A stretch of 64,000 bases of DNA from contig NZ_JEMG01000001.1 of assembly GCF_000600295.1 (NCBI RefSeq), positions 3,477,800 through 3,541,799 on the forward strand, written 5' to 3'. The notes beneath the pieces are model-generated. The model did not search any database. It was not told the DNA's origin and saw only the letters and a list, made by a program, of their open reading frames with translations. Of this stretch, positions 11,936-20,075 are shown piece by piece (position 1 is the stretch's first letter; each line of letters opens with the position of its first letter). Source of the stretch: Hylemonella gracilis str. Niagara R (GTDB lineage: Bacteria > Pseudomonadota > Gammaproteobacteria > Burkholderiales > Burkholderiaceae_C). Position numbers and translations under genes: made by a program.

Positions 11936-12559
11936 TCACTCGCGCCGCAGCAAATGGGCGTGCACGGCGCCAGCCTTCAGGTGCCGGTGGGGCGACAGGC
12001 CCAGGGGGGCCAGCAGCTCGGCCGTCCACGCGGAAGGCGCTTCCAGGTAAATGTAGGCACCTGGCTTCACCACGCGCGCCGCGGCCTTCAAGGCAGGCTC
12101 GAACAACTGCGCGTCAAAAGGTGGGTCAAGAAAAACGAGGTCCAAGCCGTCCTGCGGCTGCGCGGCCGGCCAGGCGCCCAAGGCCGTGATGCCGTCGCCT
12201 CGCCGCAGTGTGATCTGCACACCCGCCGCATCGGCCTTCAAGTGTTCCTTGACCTTCTGCAACTGCGCGACCAGAGCCGCGTCCTGCTCCACCAGGGTGA
12301 CTTCCAGCGCGCCACGCGAGGCCGCCTCGAACCCCAGCGCCCCGCTGCCCGCGAAGGCATCGACGCAGCGCCAGCCCGTGAGGTCCTGCCCCAGCCAGTT
12401 GAACAGGGTCTCGCGCACGCGGTCTGGCGTGGGGCGCAGGCCGGGTTTGTCGGCCACGGGCAATTTGCTGCGCTTCCACAGCCCGCCAATGATGCGGACT
12501 TCGTGCTTGCGGGATTGCACTGTCGATGGGCGCGCCGTGGCGGGTTTGCCTTGCCGCAT
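11936..12559 (-). CDS. rsmD: 16S rRNA (guanine(966)-N(2))-methyltransferase RsmD
   Basis: A 207-residue class I SAM-dependent methyltransferase that modifies G966 of 16S rRNA in the small subunit. Visible motifs: R-I-I-G-G-x-W-(K/R) near the N-terminus, T-P-D-R-V-R-E-T-L-F-N-W-L, the SAM-binding V-D-A-F-A-G-S-G-A-L-G-F-E-A and the catalytic D-P-P-F (LVFLDPPFD). Its ATG shares one base with the TGA of the upstream M16 peptidase gene (TGATG), so translation is coupled. The pairing of rsmD with two M16 peptidases and divergent ftsY is a familiar arrangement in betaproteobacteria. Confidence 0.95.
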   Translation of the reverse strand: MRQGKPATARPSTVQSRKHEVRIIGGLWKRSKLPVADKPGLRPTPDRVRETLFNWLGQDLTGWRCVDAFAGSGALGFEAASRGALEVTLVEQDAALVAQLQKVKEHLKADAAGVQITLRRGDGITALGAWPAAQPQDGLDLVFLDPPFDAQLFEPALKAAARVVKPGAYIYLEAPSAWTAELLAPLGLSPHRHLKAGAVHAHLLRRE

Positions 12560-14010
12560 CACTTGCCACCCAGCACCACCGTCACCATGCGGTCCGCGCG
12601 CAACTTGCGCGCGAAGGCACTCTTGATGTCGGCCACCGTGACCTTGCTCACTTGCTCGGCCCAGGTATCCAGATAGTCCATGGGCAGGTCATGCGCGGCG
12701 ATGTTGGCGAGGTTGTCGATCAGCTTGCGGTTGCTGTCGATGCGCAGGGCAAAGCCGCCGATCAGATTGGCCTTGGCCGCCTTGAGTTCGGCCTCGGTCG
12801 GCCCCTGGGCCAGGAAGCGGGCCAGCACCTCACGCGCCACCTTCACGGCCGCGTCCGCCTGATCAGGTCGGGTCTGCAGGCCGATGGTGAAACTGCCCGC
12901 GTGCAGGCCGGGGTTGAAGTAGCTGTAGACGCTGTAGCTCAGGCCACGCTTCTCGCGCACTTCCTCGGTCAGGCGAGAGACGAAACCACCGCCACCGAGG
13001 ATGTAGTTGCCCACGGTCAGCGCGAAGTAGTCAGGGTCATCGCGCTTGAAGCCGGGCTGTCCGATGAAGACCTGGGCCTGCGCAGCATCGAAGGGAATGC
13101 GGATATCGGCTGCCTTGTCCAAGGAGGGCACCTCGGGCACGGGCGGCAAGGGCGGACAGTCCTTGGCATCCCGGCTCCTGGGCAGGCGCGCCAGCAGTTG
13201 CGCCGTCAGTTCCTGCGCCTGTGCGCGGTTGACGGCTCCCACGATGCTGACCTTGGCCCGGCAAGCCAGGAAGGTGCGCGCATGCCAGGCCTGCATGTCG
13301 GCCACGCCGATGCGCGCCAGCGTGTCGTCCGTCATCGATTGCCCGTAGGGATGGGCGCCAAACACCGCGCGCTGGAAGGTGCGCGAGGCCACGGTGGCCG
13401 GTCGCGTGAGGGATTCCCGCAGCGCGGCCTGCATGCGCTCGCGCTCGCGCGTCCAGACCGCCTCGGGCCAGGCCGGCTCGGCCAGCACGCGCGCAGCCAG
13501 GGCGGCGGCACGCTGCAGCAGCTCTGGATCGGTCAGGCTGCGCAGGGAAAAGCTCACGCGGTCCGTGGTGTCATCACCGCCGAACATCGCACCCAGGTCC
13601 GCCCAAGCTTCGCCCAGGGCGTTTTCGTCCAGCGCGGCATTGTTGGCCCCCACGCTTGTCGCTGCGCGTACTGCGCTGCCCCCCAAGGGGGCCTTCGCGC
13701 CTTGGGGCGGCCCGGCGGCGCTCAACTCCCCCCCCGCAGCACGCACGCCCTTACCCATCATCAAGGTGCCAGCCTCGGCCAGCCCCGCCCGGTCCACCGG
13801 GTCACGCCGACCACCACCATCGAATTCCAGCCGCACGTCGACCATGGGCACGGCCGGACTTTCGATCAGCCAGACTTCGGCGCCCTGCCCCGGGCCCTCC
13901 GGCTGGGTCCAGTGCTGGATGGGAATGGCCGCCTGAGCCGTGAGCGGGGCGAGTCCGCCGACCAGCGCCGCGAGCACCAGACCCGAGAATTTGTTCTGCA
14001 TCATCTTCAT
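12559..14010 (-). CDS. M16 family peptidase-like protein, non-catalytic partner, with in-frame repeat insertion
   Basis: A 483-residue exported protein: signal peptide about residues 1-27 (…LAPLTAQA-A), then the two-domain M16 fold. The zinc motif HxxEH is missing, as is usual for the second member of tandem M16 pairs; the C-terminal half keeps the R-G-L-S-Y-S-V-Y-S-Y segment that such partners contribute to substrate binding. It should form a periplasmic heterodimer with the upstream M16 peptidase. Odd feature: residues about 93-122 (ELSAAGPPQGAKAPLGG… TSVGAN) interrupt the otherwise conserved run between K-G-V-R-A and A-L-D-E-N-A-L-G-E, and their DNA is a GC-rich palindromic element (see the repeat entry). 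The reading frame is kept. Confidence 0.9.
   Translation of the reverse strand: MKMMQNKFSGLVLAALVGGLAPLTAQAAIPIQHWTQPEGPGQGAEVWLIESPAVPMVDVRLEFDGGGRRDPVDRAGLAEAGTLMMGKGVRAAGGELSAAGPPQGAKAPLGGSAVRAATSVGANNAALDENALGEAWADLGAMFGGDDTTDRVSFSLRSLTDPELLQRAAALAARVLAEPAWPEAVWTRERERMQAALRESLTRPATVASRTFQRAVFGAHPYGQSMTDDTLARIGVADMQAWHARTFLACRAKVSIVGAVNRAQAQELTAQLLARLPRSRDAKDCPPLPPVPEVPSLDKAADIRIPFDAAQAQVFIGQPGFKRDDPDYFALTVGNYILGGGGFVSRLTEEVREKRGLSYSVYSYFNPGLHAGSFTIGLQTRPDQADAAVKVAREVLARFLAQGPTEAELKAAKANLIGGFALRIDSNRKLIDNLANIAAHDLPMDYLDTWAEQVSKVTVADIKSAFARKLRADRMVTVVLGGK
13645..13734 (-). repeat. GC-rich palindromic repeat inserted in frame within the M16 gene
   Basis: About 90 bp that interrupt the M16 coding sequence without shifting frame. 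It contains an 8 bp inverted repeat CCCCAAGG (13681-13688) / CCTTGGGG (13700-13707) and C- and G-tracts quite unlike the flanking codons. It translates to a Gly/Ala/Pro-rich loop. I recall near-identical GC-rich dispersed repeats between genes of Comamonadaceae; that recollection needs a genome search. No second copy was found in this window. Confidence 0.65.
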
Positions 14011-14061
14011 AGTGGGTTCAGACCCAGATTTGTATCGGGTTCACAAAGCACGGTTGCCCGC

Positions 14062-15504
14062 TCAGAAATGCCTGCCTCCCGCGCCGCCCAGAGGACGGGC
14101 ACGCCGCTGGGGATCGAGTGGCAGGGGATGCAGCACGCCCACGGTCAGGGTGTCGTCGCCGAAATAACGCGCAGCCACGTTCTGCACCTGCTGAGAGGTG
14201 ATCGTGCGCAGGTGGGCCAGCAAGCGGTCGTCCGCATCCAGCGGCAGGCCCAGCATGGCGTTGGCACCCAGCCTGCGCGCGCGGTAGAACAGGGAATCAC
14301 GCTGATAGACCTCGCTGGCCATCCATTGCGTCTTGACGCGGTGCAGCTCGGCTTCGCTGACGCCCTCGCGCGCGATGCGCGCGACCTGCTCGCGCAAGGC
14401 GGCCTCCAATTCGGCAACGGTCCGACCAGCCGCGGGAGAACCATCTAGCACGAACAGTTGCGGACCACGCCCCAGCAGCCCATTGCCCGCGCCCGCACCG
14501 TCGGCCACGCGCTTGGCATTGCTGCCCTGGCCTTGCACCAGGGCACGCTGCAGGCGCGCACCGTCATAACCATCGAGCACGGCGGCCAACACAGTCAGGG
14601 CCATGGCGTCCCAATCCTCGGTCGAGGGGTTGGCGATATTGCGCAAGCCTGGCACTTTCCAGGCCAGCGCGACGTAAGCCTGCTCGGCGGGCGCCTTGAC
14701 TTCCACGCGCTTCACGCCGGCCTGCGGCGGTTCGACGCGCGGCTTGCGCTCGGGCAGGGCACGCGCGGGCAGGCGGCCGTAATACTGCTCGGCCCAACGG
14801 CGCACCTGGGGCACCTTCACGTCGCCCGCCACCACCACCACGGCGTTGGCGGGCACGTACCAGTCACGGTAAAAGGCGCGCACATCGTCGGGCGTGAGGT
14901 TATCAAGATCGTTCATCCAGCCCACGATGGGACGGCGGTAAGGGGATGCGACGAAGGCCGTGGCCTGCAGGGTCTCGTCCAACAATGCACGCGGATCGTC
15001 CTCGGTGCGCATGCGGCGCTCCTCCTTGACCACCTCGATTTCCTTGATGAACTCGCTGTCCGGCCAGTGGTTGTGCGCGAAGCGGTCGGCCTCAAGCTTC
15101 ATGACGTCTTCCAGGCGGCTGGCCGGAATCTGCTGGAAGTAGCCCGTGTAGTCACTGGCGGTGAAGGCGTTCTCGCGACCGCCCAGGGCGGCGACGCGGC
15201 GCGAGAATTCACCTGCTGCCGTGCCGCCCATCGCCGATTGAGTGCCCTTGAACATCATGTGCTCCAGCACATGGGCCACGCCACTCTTGCCATCCACCTC
15301 GTCCATGCTGCCGGCGCGCACCCAGAGCATGTGGACGGCGGTCGGCGCGCGCCGGTCCACCTGCACGATCAAGGACATGCCGTTGGCGAGTGTGAATTGC
15401 TGGGGCTTGGCGCTGATGGCCGTCCGGGCCAGGGATTGCCCCTGTGCCTGTACGCCGCCACAGACGGCCAGCAAGGTGAAAAAGCAGATGAATAAGCGTT
15501 TCAT
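14062..15504 (-). CDS. M16 family zinc peptidase, catalytic subunit
   Basis: A 480-residue exported metallopeptidase (pitrilysin/insulinase family). Signal peptide about residues 1-20 (MKRLFICFFTLLAVCGGVQA). The inverted zinc motif H-V-L-E-H (HxxEH) is intact in the context S-G-V-A-H-V-L-E-H-M-M-F-K-G near residue 70, and the downstream glutamate lies in E-V-V-K-E-E-R-R-M. It degrades peptides in the periplasm, probably as a heterodimer with the inactive partner encoded 51 bp downstream. I use the ATG at 15504; an ATG at 15516 would add four residues and is equally plausible. The start is only 28 bp from the divergent ftsY start, so the two promoters must overlap coding sequence. Confidence 0.93.
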   Translation of the reverse strand: MKRLFICFFTLLAVCGGVQAQGQSLARTAISAKPQQFTLANGMSLIVQVDRRAPTAVHMLWVRAGSMDEVDGKSGVAHVLEHMMFKGTQSAMGGTAAGEFSRRVAALGGRENAFTASDYTGYFQQIPASRLEDVMKLEADRFAHNHWPDSEFIKEIEVVKEERRMRTEDDPRALLDETLQATAFVASPYRRPIVGWMNDLDNLTPDDVRAFYRDWYVPANAVVVVAGDVKVPQVRRWAEQYYGRLPARALPERKPRVEPPQAGVKRVEVKAPAEQAYVALAWKVPGLRNIANPSTEDWDAMALTVLAAVLDGYDGARLQRALVQGQGSNAKRVADGAGAGNGLLGRGPQLFVLDGSPAAGRTVAELEAALREQVARIAREGVSEAELHRVKTQWMASEVYQRDSLFYRARRLGANAMLGLPLDADDRLLAHLRTITSQQVQNVAARYFGDDTLTVGVLHPLPLDPQRRARPLGGAGGRHF

Positions 15505-15532
15505 AGAATGCGGCATTGTAGGAATGCCCTTC

Positions 15533-16555
15533 ATGTTCAACATCTTCAGAAGCAAATCTTCAAGCGAAGTTCCTTCCACGTCCGCGTTTCCTTCGTCTTC
15601 CAGCAAGCCCCGCGAGGGCTGGCTGGGCAAACTGCGTGCGGGTCTGCGCAAGACGGGTGGCGGCATCGCCACGGTGTTCACCGGAACGCGCATCGATGAC
15701 GCGCTCTACGAACAACTGGAGGAAGCCCTGCTGATGGCCGACGCGGGCGTCAAGGCTACACAGTATTTGCTCGACGATTTAAAACGCCGTGTAAAGGAAA
15801 GCAAAGCCACCGAACCCGCCGCAGTCAAGGCCCTGCTGGTTGACGCGCTGGCCGACCTGCTCACGCCCCTGGAACAAACCCTGAGTGTCGGCGGGCGCAA
15901 GCCGACCGTCATCATGGTCGCGGGCGTCAACGGCGCAGGCAAGACCACCAGCATTGGCAAGCTCACGCACCACCTGGCCGAAGCCGGCGCCAGCGTGCTG
16001 CTGGCCGCGGCTGACACCTTCCGTGCCGCAGCGCGCGAACAATTGATGGTCTGGGCCGACCGCAACCGCCAGGGTTCGGGCAGCGTGGACATCGTGCACC
16101 AGGCCGGCGGTGACCCGGCCTCGGTCTGCTTCGACGCTGTGAACGCGGGGAAGGCCAGGGCCAAGGACGTGGTGCTGGTGGACACGGCGGGCCGCCTGCC
16201 CACACAGCTGCATCTGATGGAAGAGCTCAAGAAAATCAAGCGCGTGGTGCAGAAGGCCGACGAGACGTCACCGCACGAAATCTTGCTGGTCATCGACGGC
16301 AACACCGGCCAGAACGCGCTGACGCAGGTGAAGTCCTTCGACGAAGCGCTGGGGCTGACCGGCCTCATTGTCACCAAGCTGGACGGCACGGCCAAGGGCG
16401 GCGTGCTGGCGGCTATCGCACTGTGGGCGCGTGACCGTGCCTTGAGCACGGCGGACGCACGCCCCGTTCCGGTTTATTTCATCGGCGTGGGCGAGCAACT
16501 CGACGAACTGGAAACCTTCAGCGCGCGGGAGTTTGCGCAGGCCTTGCTGGACTGA
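15533..16555 (+). CDS. ftsY: Signal recognition particle receptor FtsY
   Basis: A 340-residue SRP GTPase that docks ribosome-SRP complexes to the inner membrane. Short N-terminal region (serine-rich, residues 1-30), N domain helical bundle (about 35-110), and G domain with G1 GVNGAGKTTS (about 132-141), the D-T-F-R-A-A-A insertion-box segment, G3 DTAGR, G4 TKLDGTAKGG and the closing G-x-G-E-x-x-D-D/E-L motif (IGVGEQLDELETF). The acidic A domain of E. coli FtsY is absent, as in many short FtsY proteins. I chose the ATG at 15533 because a TAGGA ribosome site lies nine bases upstream; the ATG at 15524 directly abuts that site. Divergent from the M16 operon. Confidence 0.96.
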   Translation: MFNIFRSKSSSEVPSTSAFPSSSSKPREGWLGKLRAGLRKTGGGIATVFTGTRIDDALYEQLEEALLMADAGVKATQYLLDDLKRRVKESKATEPAAVKALLVDALADLLTPLEQTLSVGGRKPTVIMVAGVNGAGKTTSIGKLTHHLAEAGASVLLAAADTFRAAAREQLMVWADRNRQGSGSVDIVHQAGGDPASVCFDAVNAGKARAKDVVLVDTAGRLPTQLHLMEELKKIKRVVQKADETSPHEILLVIDGNTGQNALTQVKSFDEALGLTGLIVTKLDGTAKGGVLAAIALWARDRALSTADARPVPVYFIGVGEQLDELETFSAREFAQALLD

Positions 16556-16585
16556 GGCATGCGCGAAAGCATGGGTTAGTAACTG

Positions 16586-17332
16586 GTGAACGACTCACTC
16601 ATTCTTATCCTCGGCGCCGCCCTGGGCGGTCTGGTGCAAGGCATCTCCGGCTCCAACTTCGGCATGACTTCCACCGCGGTCTGGGCCTGGTTTCTCGCGC
16701 CGCAGCTGACTGCCGTGCTGTCCCTGTGCGGCGCGCTCACAGGGCAGGTTCAAGCGGCCTTCACGCTGCAACGCCATTGGCACTGGCGGCGCTTCCTGCC
16801 TTTCCTGGTCGGGGGTCTGCTGGGCGTCCCACTGGGCGTGCTGCTGCTGCCGCAATTGGACGTGGCGTTGTTCAAGACCGCGCTCGGCGGCTTGCTGGTG
16901 ATCGCCTGCCCCGCCTTGCTGCTCGCGCCCCAGCTGCCGCGCATCCACCACGGCGGGCGCTTCGCGGACGGGCTGAGCGGCCTGAGCGGCGGCATCCTCG
17001 GTGGGCTGGGCGGCTACACGGGCATCGTCCCCACGCTTTGGGGCACCCTGCGCGGCTGGCCCAAGGACGAACTGCGCGCCCTGGTGCAGAACTTCAACCT
17101 CGGCATCCAGCTGGTCACGCTGGTGGCCTACCTGGCGCGTGGCCTGATCACGCGCGCCACGCTGCCCTCGCTGGCCCTGCTCATCCCCGTGGTGCTGCTC
17201 AGCTCTTGGCTGGGCACGCGGCTTTACCTGGGTCTGAGCGAGGCGCGCTTCCGGCAGATCGTGCTGCTGTTGCTCACGGTCTCGGGTGCGGCCCTGTTGG
17301 TGTCCGGCGTGGGGCAGTTGCTTTCGCGCTGA
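16586..17332 (+). CDS. TauE/SafE family sulfite exporter-like transporter
   Basis: A 248-residue membrane protein with seven or eight helices and the duplicated glycine-rich signature of TauE/SafE proteins: G-A-A-L-G-G-L-V-Q-G-I-S-G-S-N-F-G in the first half and S-G-G-I-L-G-G-L-G-G-Y-T-G in the second. Members move sulfite, sulfoacetate and other organosulfur anions, but the substrate varies. Starts at a GTG 30 bp after ftsY; no strong ribosome site. No sulfur genes lie nearby, so the substrate cannot be inferred. Confidence 0.82.
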   Translation: MNDSLILILGAALGGLVQGISGSNFGMTSTAVWAWFLAPQLTAVLSLCGALTGQVQAAFTLQRHWHWRRFLPFLVGGLLGVPLGVLLLPQLDVALFKTALGGLLVIACPALLLAPQLPRIHHGGRFADGLSGLSGGILGGLGGYTGIVPTLWGTLRGWPKDELRALVQNFNLGIQLVTLVAYLARGLITRATLPSLALLIPVVLLSSWLGTRLYLGLSEARFRQIVLLLLTVSGAALLVSGVGQLLSR

Positions 17333-17398
17333 AAGAGCCCAGCCACCTCACGGCACCGGGCGGTCTATGGTCGCCCCTGGTCTTTTGTGACGGCGCAC

Positions 17399-18286
17399 TC
17401 AGATGGCGCGCTTGGCCGCGTGGTAACGGCCCGTGCCGCGTGTGATCACCTGGTCCACATCAAGAACATCACCAGGCTCCAGTTCGGGCTCGGCCGCGAC
17501 CCGCACGTACAGAGGCGCAAAATCGATGTTGGCCAGTCCCAGCAGCTCATCGAGGTGCTGGATGACGAAATACGTTTCCTGAAAATCGTCGATGCGGTAG
17601 CGGGTGCGCATCACACGCGCCAAGTCGAAGCGCAAGCGATTGGGCGAGGCATCTTCGACGCTGAAACAGGTCTCGGTGAATGAAGACACGATGCCAGCGC
17701 CGTAGATGCGCAAGCCGTCGGGCTGCAACACAAGACCGAATTCCACCGTGTACCAGTAGACCCGGGCCAGCTTGTCGAGCACGCCCAGGCGCTGGGCGCG
17801 CAGCCCGCCTTCGCCATAGGCCTGGATGTAGTCGGCGATGACCGGGTTCATCAGCATGGGCACATGACCGAAGACATCGTGAAAGACATCGGGTTCTTCG
17901 AGGTAGTCCAGCTCATGCGCTTGGCGGATGAACTGCCCAGCCGGGAAACGCCGATGCGCCAAATGCTCGAAAAACACCTCGTCCGGCACCAGACCCGGCA
18001 CCGCGACCACTTCCCAACCAGTCTGACGGCGCAGCACCTTGGACATCTGCTCGAAATCGGGGATCTGCTCTGCGCCAATCGGCAGCTTGCGCATGCCTTC
18101 GATGAACTCGTCGCAGGCGCGGCCGGGCAGGAGGCGCGACTGCCGTTCGAACAAGGTGCGCCAGACGGCATGTTCCTGGGCGGTGTAGCCCGCCCAGCCC
18201 TGGTCAATGGTCCAGTCCGGACGCTGGGGTGTTTGCCCCAGCCCCGCCGCCAGACCGTGCTTACTGGATGCCGGAGTGGCTTGCAT
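17399..18286 (-). CDS. phhA: Phenylalanine 4-monooxygenase
   Basis: Hydroxylates phenylalanine to tyrosine with tetrahydrobiopterin-type cofactor, O2 and non-haem iron; first step of phenylalanine catabolism. 295 residues, the bacterial single-domain size. The iron ligands are visible: H136 and H141 in PDVFHDVFGHVP and E182 in YWYTVEFGL. The gene lies 16 bp downstream of phhB with a TGGAG ribosome site, so the two form an operon (phhB first). No phhR-type regulator or tyrosine-degradation genes are in view. Confidence 0.96.
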   Translation of the reverse strand: MQATPASSKHGLAAGLGQTPQRPDWTIDQGWAGYTAQEHAVWRTLFERQSRLLPGRACDEFIEGMRKLPIGAEQIPDFEQMSKVLRRQTGWEVVAVPGLVPDEVFFEHLAHRRFPAGQFIRQAHELDYLEEPDVFHDVFGHVPMLMNPVIADYIQAYGEGGLRAQRLGVLDKLARVYWYTVEFGLVLQPDGLRIYGAGIVSSFTETCFSVEDASPNRLRFDLARVMRTRYRIDDFQETYFVIQHLDELLGLANIDFAPLYVRVAAEPELEPGDVLDVDQVITRGTGRYHAAKRAI

Positions 18287-18302
18287 GGCGTGGCTCCAGG
18301 CT

Positions 18303-18626
18303 TCAGCGCGCGGTGGACAACAGCGCCGCCGCGCAGCGGTCCATGTAGCGGGCCATTTCGATGTCCTTGAGCGTCAGGCCCTGGGCATCGTGGGTGGTCA
18401 TCACGACCGAGACCTTGTTGTAGACGTTGAACCACTCAGGATGGTGGTTGTGCTTTTCGGCCATCAGAGCCACCTGGGCCATGAAACCGAAGGCTTGCGT
18501 GAAATCCGCGAAGCGGAACTCGCGAGCGATGAGACCACCGCGCTCCGCGCTGTGCGTCCACTCGGACAAGGTGGCCAATTGCTCGCGCACCTGCGCGGCA
18601 TCAAGTTTCAAGGAATGGTTGGACAT
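18303..18626 (-). CDS. phhB: 4a-hydroxytetrahydrobiopterin dehydratase (pterin-4a-carbinolamine dehydratase)
   Basis: Regenerates the pterin cofactor used by PhhA by dehydrating the 4a-carbinolamine. 107 residues. The diagnostic E-K-H-N-H-H-P-E-W-x-N-V-Y-N-K-V motif with its catalytic histidines is present near residues 60-75. The start at 18626 gives the family N-terminus (MSNHSLKLDAAQV); the longer open frame upstream is not conserved-looking. First gene of the phhBA operon. A 9 bp inverted repeat lies 42-90 bp upstream. Confidence 0.94.
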   Translation of the reverse strand: MSNHSLKLDAAQVREQLATLSEWTHSAERGGLIAREFRFADFTQAFGFMAQVALMAEKHNHHPEWFNVYNKVSVVMTTHDAQGLTLKDIEMARYMDRCAAALLSTAR

Positions 18627-18932
18627 GCTGCATGCTCCAGAAATCGAATGACCCAAACACAACACCACCGCCGAATAGGGCAGCAGCCATGGAGAGGATA
18701 AGGGTCAATTCGGCGGCGCGCAGGGCACACCGCGCACGCTGCGCGCGAGGTGTTCGCCGATGATGCTGAAGGCTGGTGTCATGCGCGCGGAACGGGTCCG
18801 TCGTTCTGCCCCGGGCTGTCGCCGGGGCTGGGTGCGATTATGGGCGCCGATCGCGCGGATCCCGGCTTGGGTAAACCCTGGCCCGACGCAGAGGCGTCAA
18901 CGGCCCCAAGCCAGCGCGCAAGCAGTGCAAAG
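18627..18932. other. 306 bp gap between selD and phhB
   Basis: No supportable gene. It holds the phhBA promoter region, including the inverted repeat at 18668-18716, and the region after the selD stop. I see no Rho-independent terminator for selD and no clear sigma-70 or sigma-54 promoter for phhB. Confidence 0.5.
18668..18716. promoter_or_regulatory. Candidate operator upstream of phhBA (9 bp inverted repeat)
   Basis: CCGCCGAAT (18668-18676) and ATTCGGCGG (18708-18716) form a perfect inverted repeat with centres 40 bp apart, 42 bp upstream of the phhB start. A spaced operator for a dimeric or tetrameric regulator is one reading; a leader hairpin is another. No regulator gene is adjacent. 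Confidence 0.4.
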
Positions 18933-20003
18933 TCAGCGCACGACCAATCGGCCCGCGCCTTCGTCCGTCACGCGACCGATCTCGGCGGCGGCGTCGAATC
19001 CATGGCGACGGAAGGTCGCCAGCACCTGCGGCACAGCCTCGGGCGCGCAGCTCACCAGCAGGCCCCCGCTGGTTTGCGGATCGCTCAGCAGAGCCTGGTC
19101 CACGGACTCGAAACCCGCCGGCAAACTCACCGAAGCGCCATAACCGGCCCAGTTGCGGCCCGACGCGCCCGTCACGAAACCTTGCGCGGCCAGATCACGC
19201 ACCCCCGGCAGCAGGGGCACCCGGGACCAATCGATTTCCACCGTGCGCCCAGCGCCGCGCGCCAGCTCCAGTCCATGCCCCGCGAGGCCGAAGCCCGTCA
19301 CATCGGTCAAGGCGTGCACGCCCTCGATCGCGGACAGCTCGGGACCGGGGGTGTTCAGGCGCGTGGTCGTGTCGATCATGCGCGCGTAGCCCGCCGCGTC
19401 CAGCTGTTCCTTCTTGAGCGCAGCCGACAACACACCCACGCCCAGGGGCTTGCCCAGGATGAGGCGATCCCCCACCCGGGCGTCGGCGTTGCGCTTGACG
19501 CGCCCGGGATGCACCAGGCCCAAGGCCACCAGGCCGTAGATGGGCTCCACCGAATCGATGGTGTGCCCACCCGCGATCGGGATACCCGCTGCCTTGCACA
19601 CGGCCTGCCCGCCATCAAGAATGCGGCCGATGGTCGCCGTGGACAGCACGTTGATGGGCATGCCCACCAGCGCCAGCGCCATGATGGGCCGCCCGCCCAT
19701 GGCATAGACGTCGCTGATGGCGTTGGTGGCGGCGATGCGGCCGAAGTCGTAGGCATCGTCCACGATGGGCATGAAGAAATCGGTGGTGGCGATCAGAGCT
19801 TGCTCGTCGTTGAGCCGGTAGACCGCCGCGTCATCGGCCGTTTCGATGCCCACCAGCAACTCGGGCGGCACGGGCAGGCCATTGCTGCCCTTCAGGATGT
19901 CGGACAGGACGCCCGGCGCGATCTTGCAACCGCAGCCGCCGCCGTGAGAAAGGGAAGTCAAACGGGGCTCGGAGCCCCGGGACAGATCAGGGGTAGAAGT
20001 CAT
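18933..20003 (-). CDS. selD: Selenide, water dikinase
   Basis: Makes selenophosphate from selenide and ATP, the selenium donor for selenocysteine and for 2-selenouridine in tRNA. About 356 residues, normal length. The N-terminal glycine-rich loop S-H-G-G-G-C-G-C-K carries the catalytic Cys (C-x-C form, no in-frame TGA, so not itself a selenoprotein). Other motifs: T-T-D-F-F-M-P-I-V-D-D, A-T-N-A-I-S-D-V-Y-A-M-G-G, and the D-P-Q-T-S-G-G-L-L segment near the end. Start is uncertain: ATGs at 20003, 20012 and 20021 are all in frame and none has a ribosome site. No selA, selB or selU is in the window. Confidence 0.95.
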   Translation of the reverse strand: MTSTPDLSRGSEPRLTSLSHGGGCGCKIAPGVLSDILKGSNGLPVPPELLVGIETADDAAVYRLNDEQALIATTDFFMPIVDDAYDFGRIAATNAISDVYAMGGRPIMALALVGMPINVLSTATIGRILDGGQAVCKAAGIPIAGGHTIDSVEPIYGLVALGLVHPGRVKRNADARVGDRLILGKPLGVGVLSAALKKEQLDAAGYARMIDTTTRLNTPGPELSAIEGVHALTDVTGFGLAGHGLELARGAGRTVEIDWSRVPLLPGVRDLAAQGFVTGASGRNWAGYGASVSLPAGFESVDQALLSDPQTSGGLLVSCAPEAVPQVLATFRRHGFDAAAEIGRVTDEGAGRLVVR

Positions 20004-20075
20004 GGCAGCCATGGCTATCATTGTGCCCTGCACAAGAGGTTTGCCACCCGGACCCACCCCCTACAGGAGACCACC

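Noticed and set aside
17333-17398. Possible terminator between the TauE gene and phhA
   Set aside because: Only a 5 bp stem (GGGCG/CGCCC) and a short T stretch; too weak to call.
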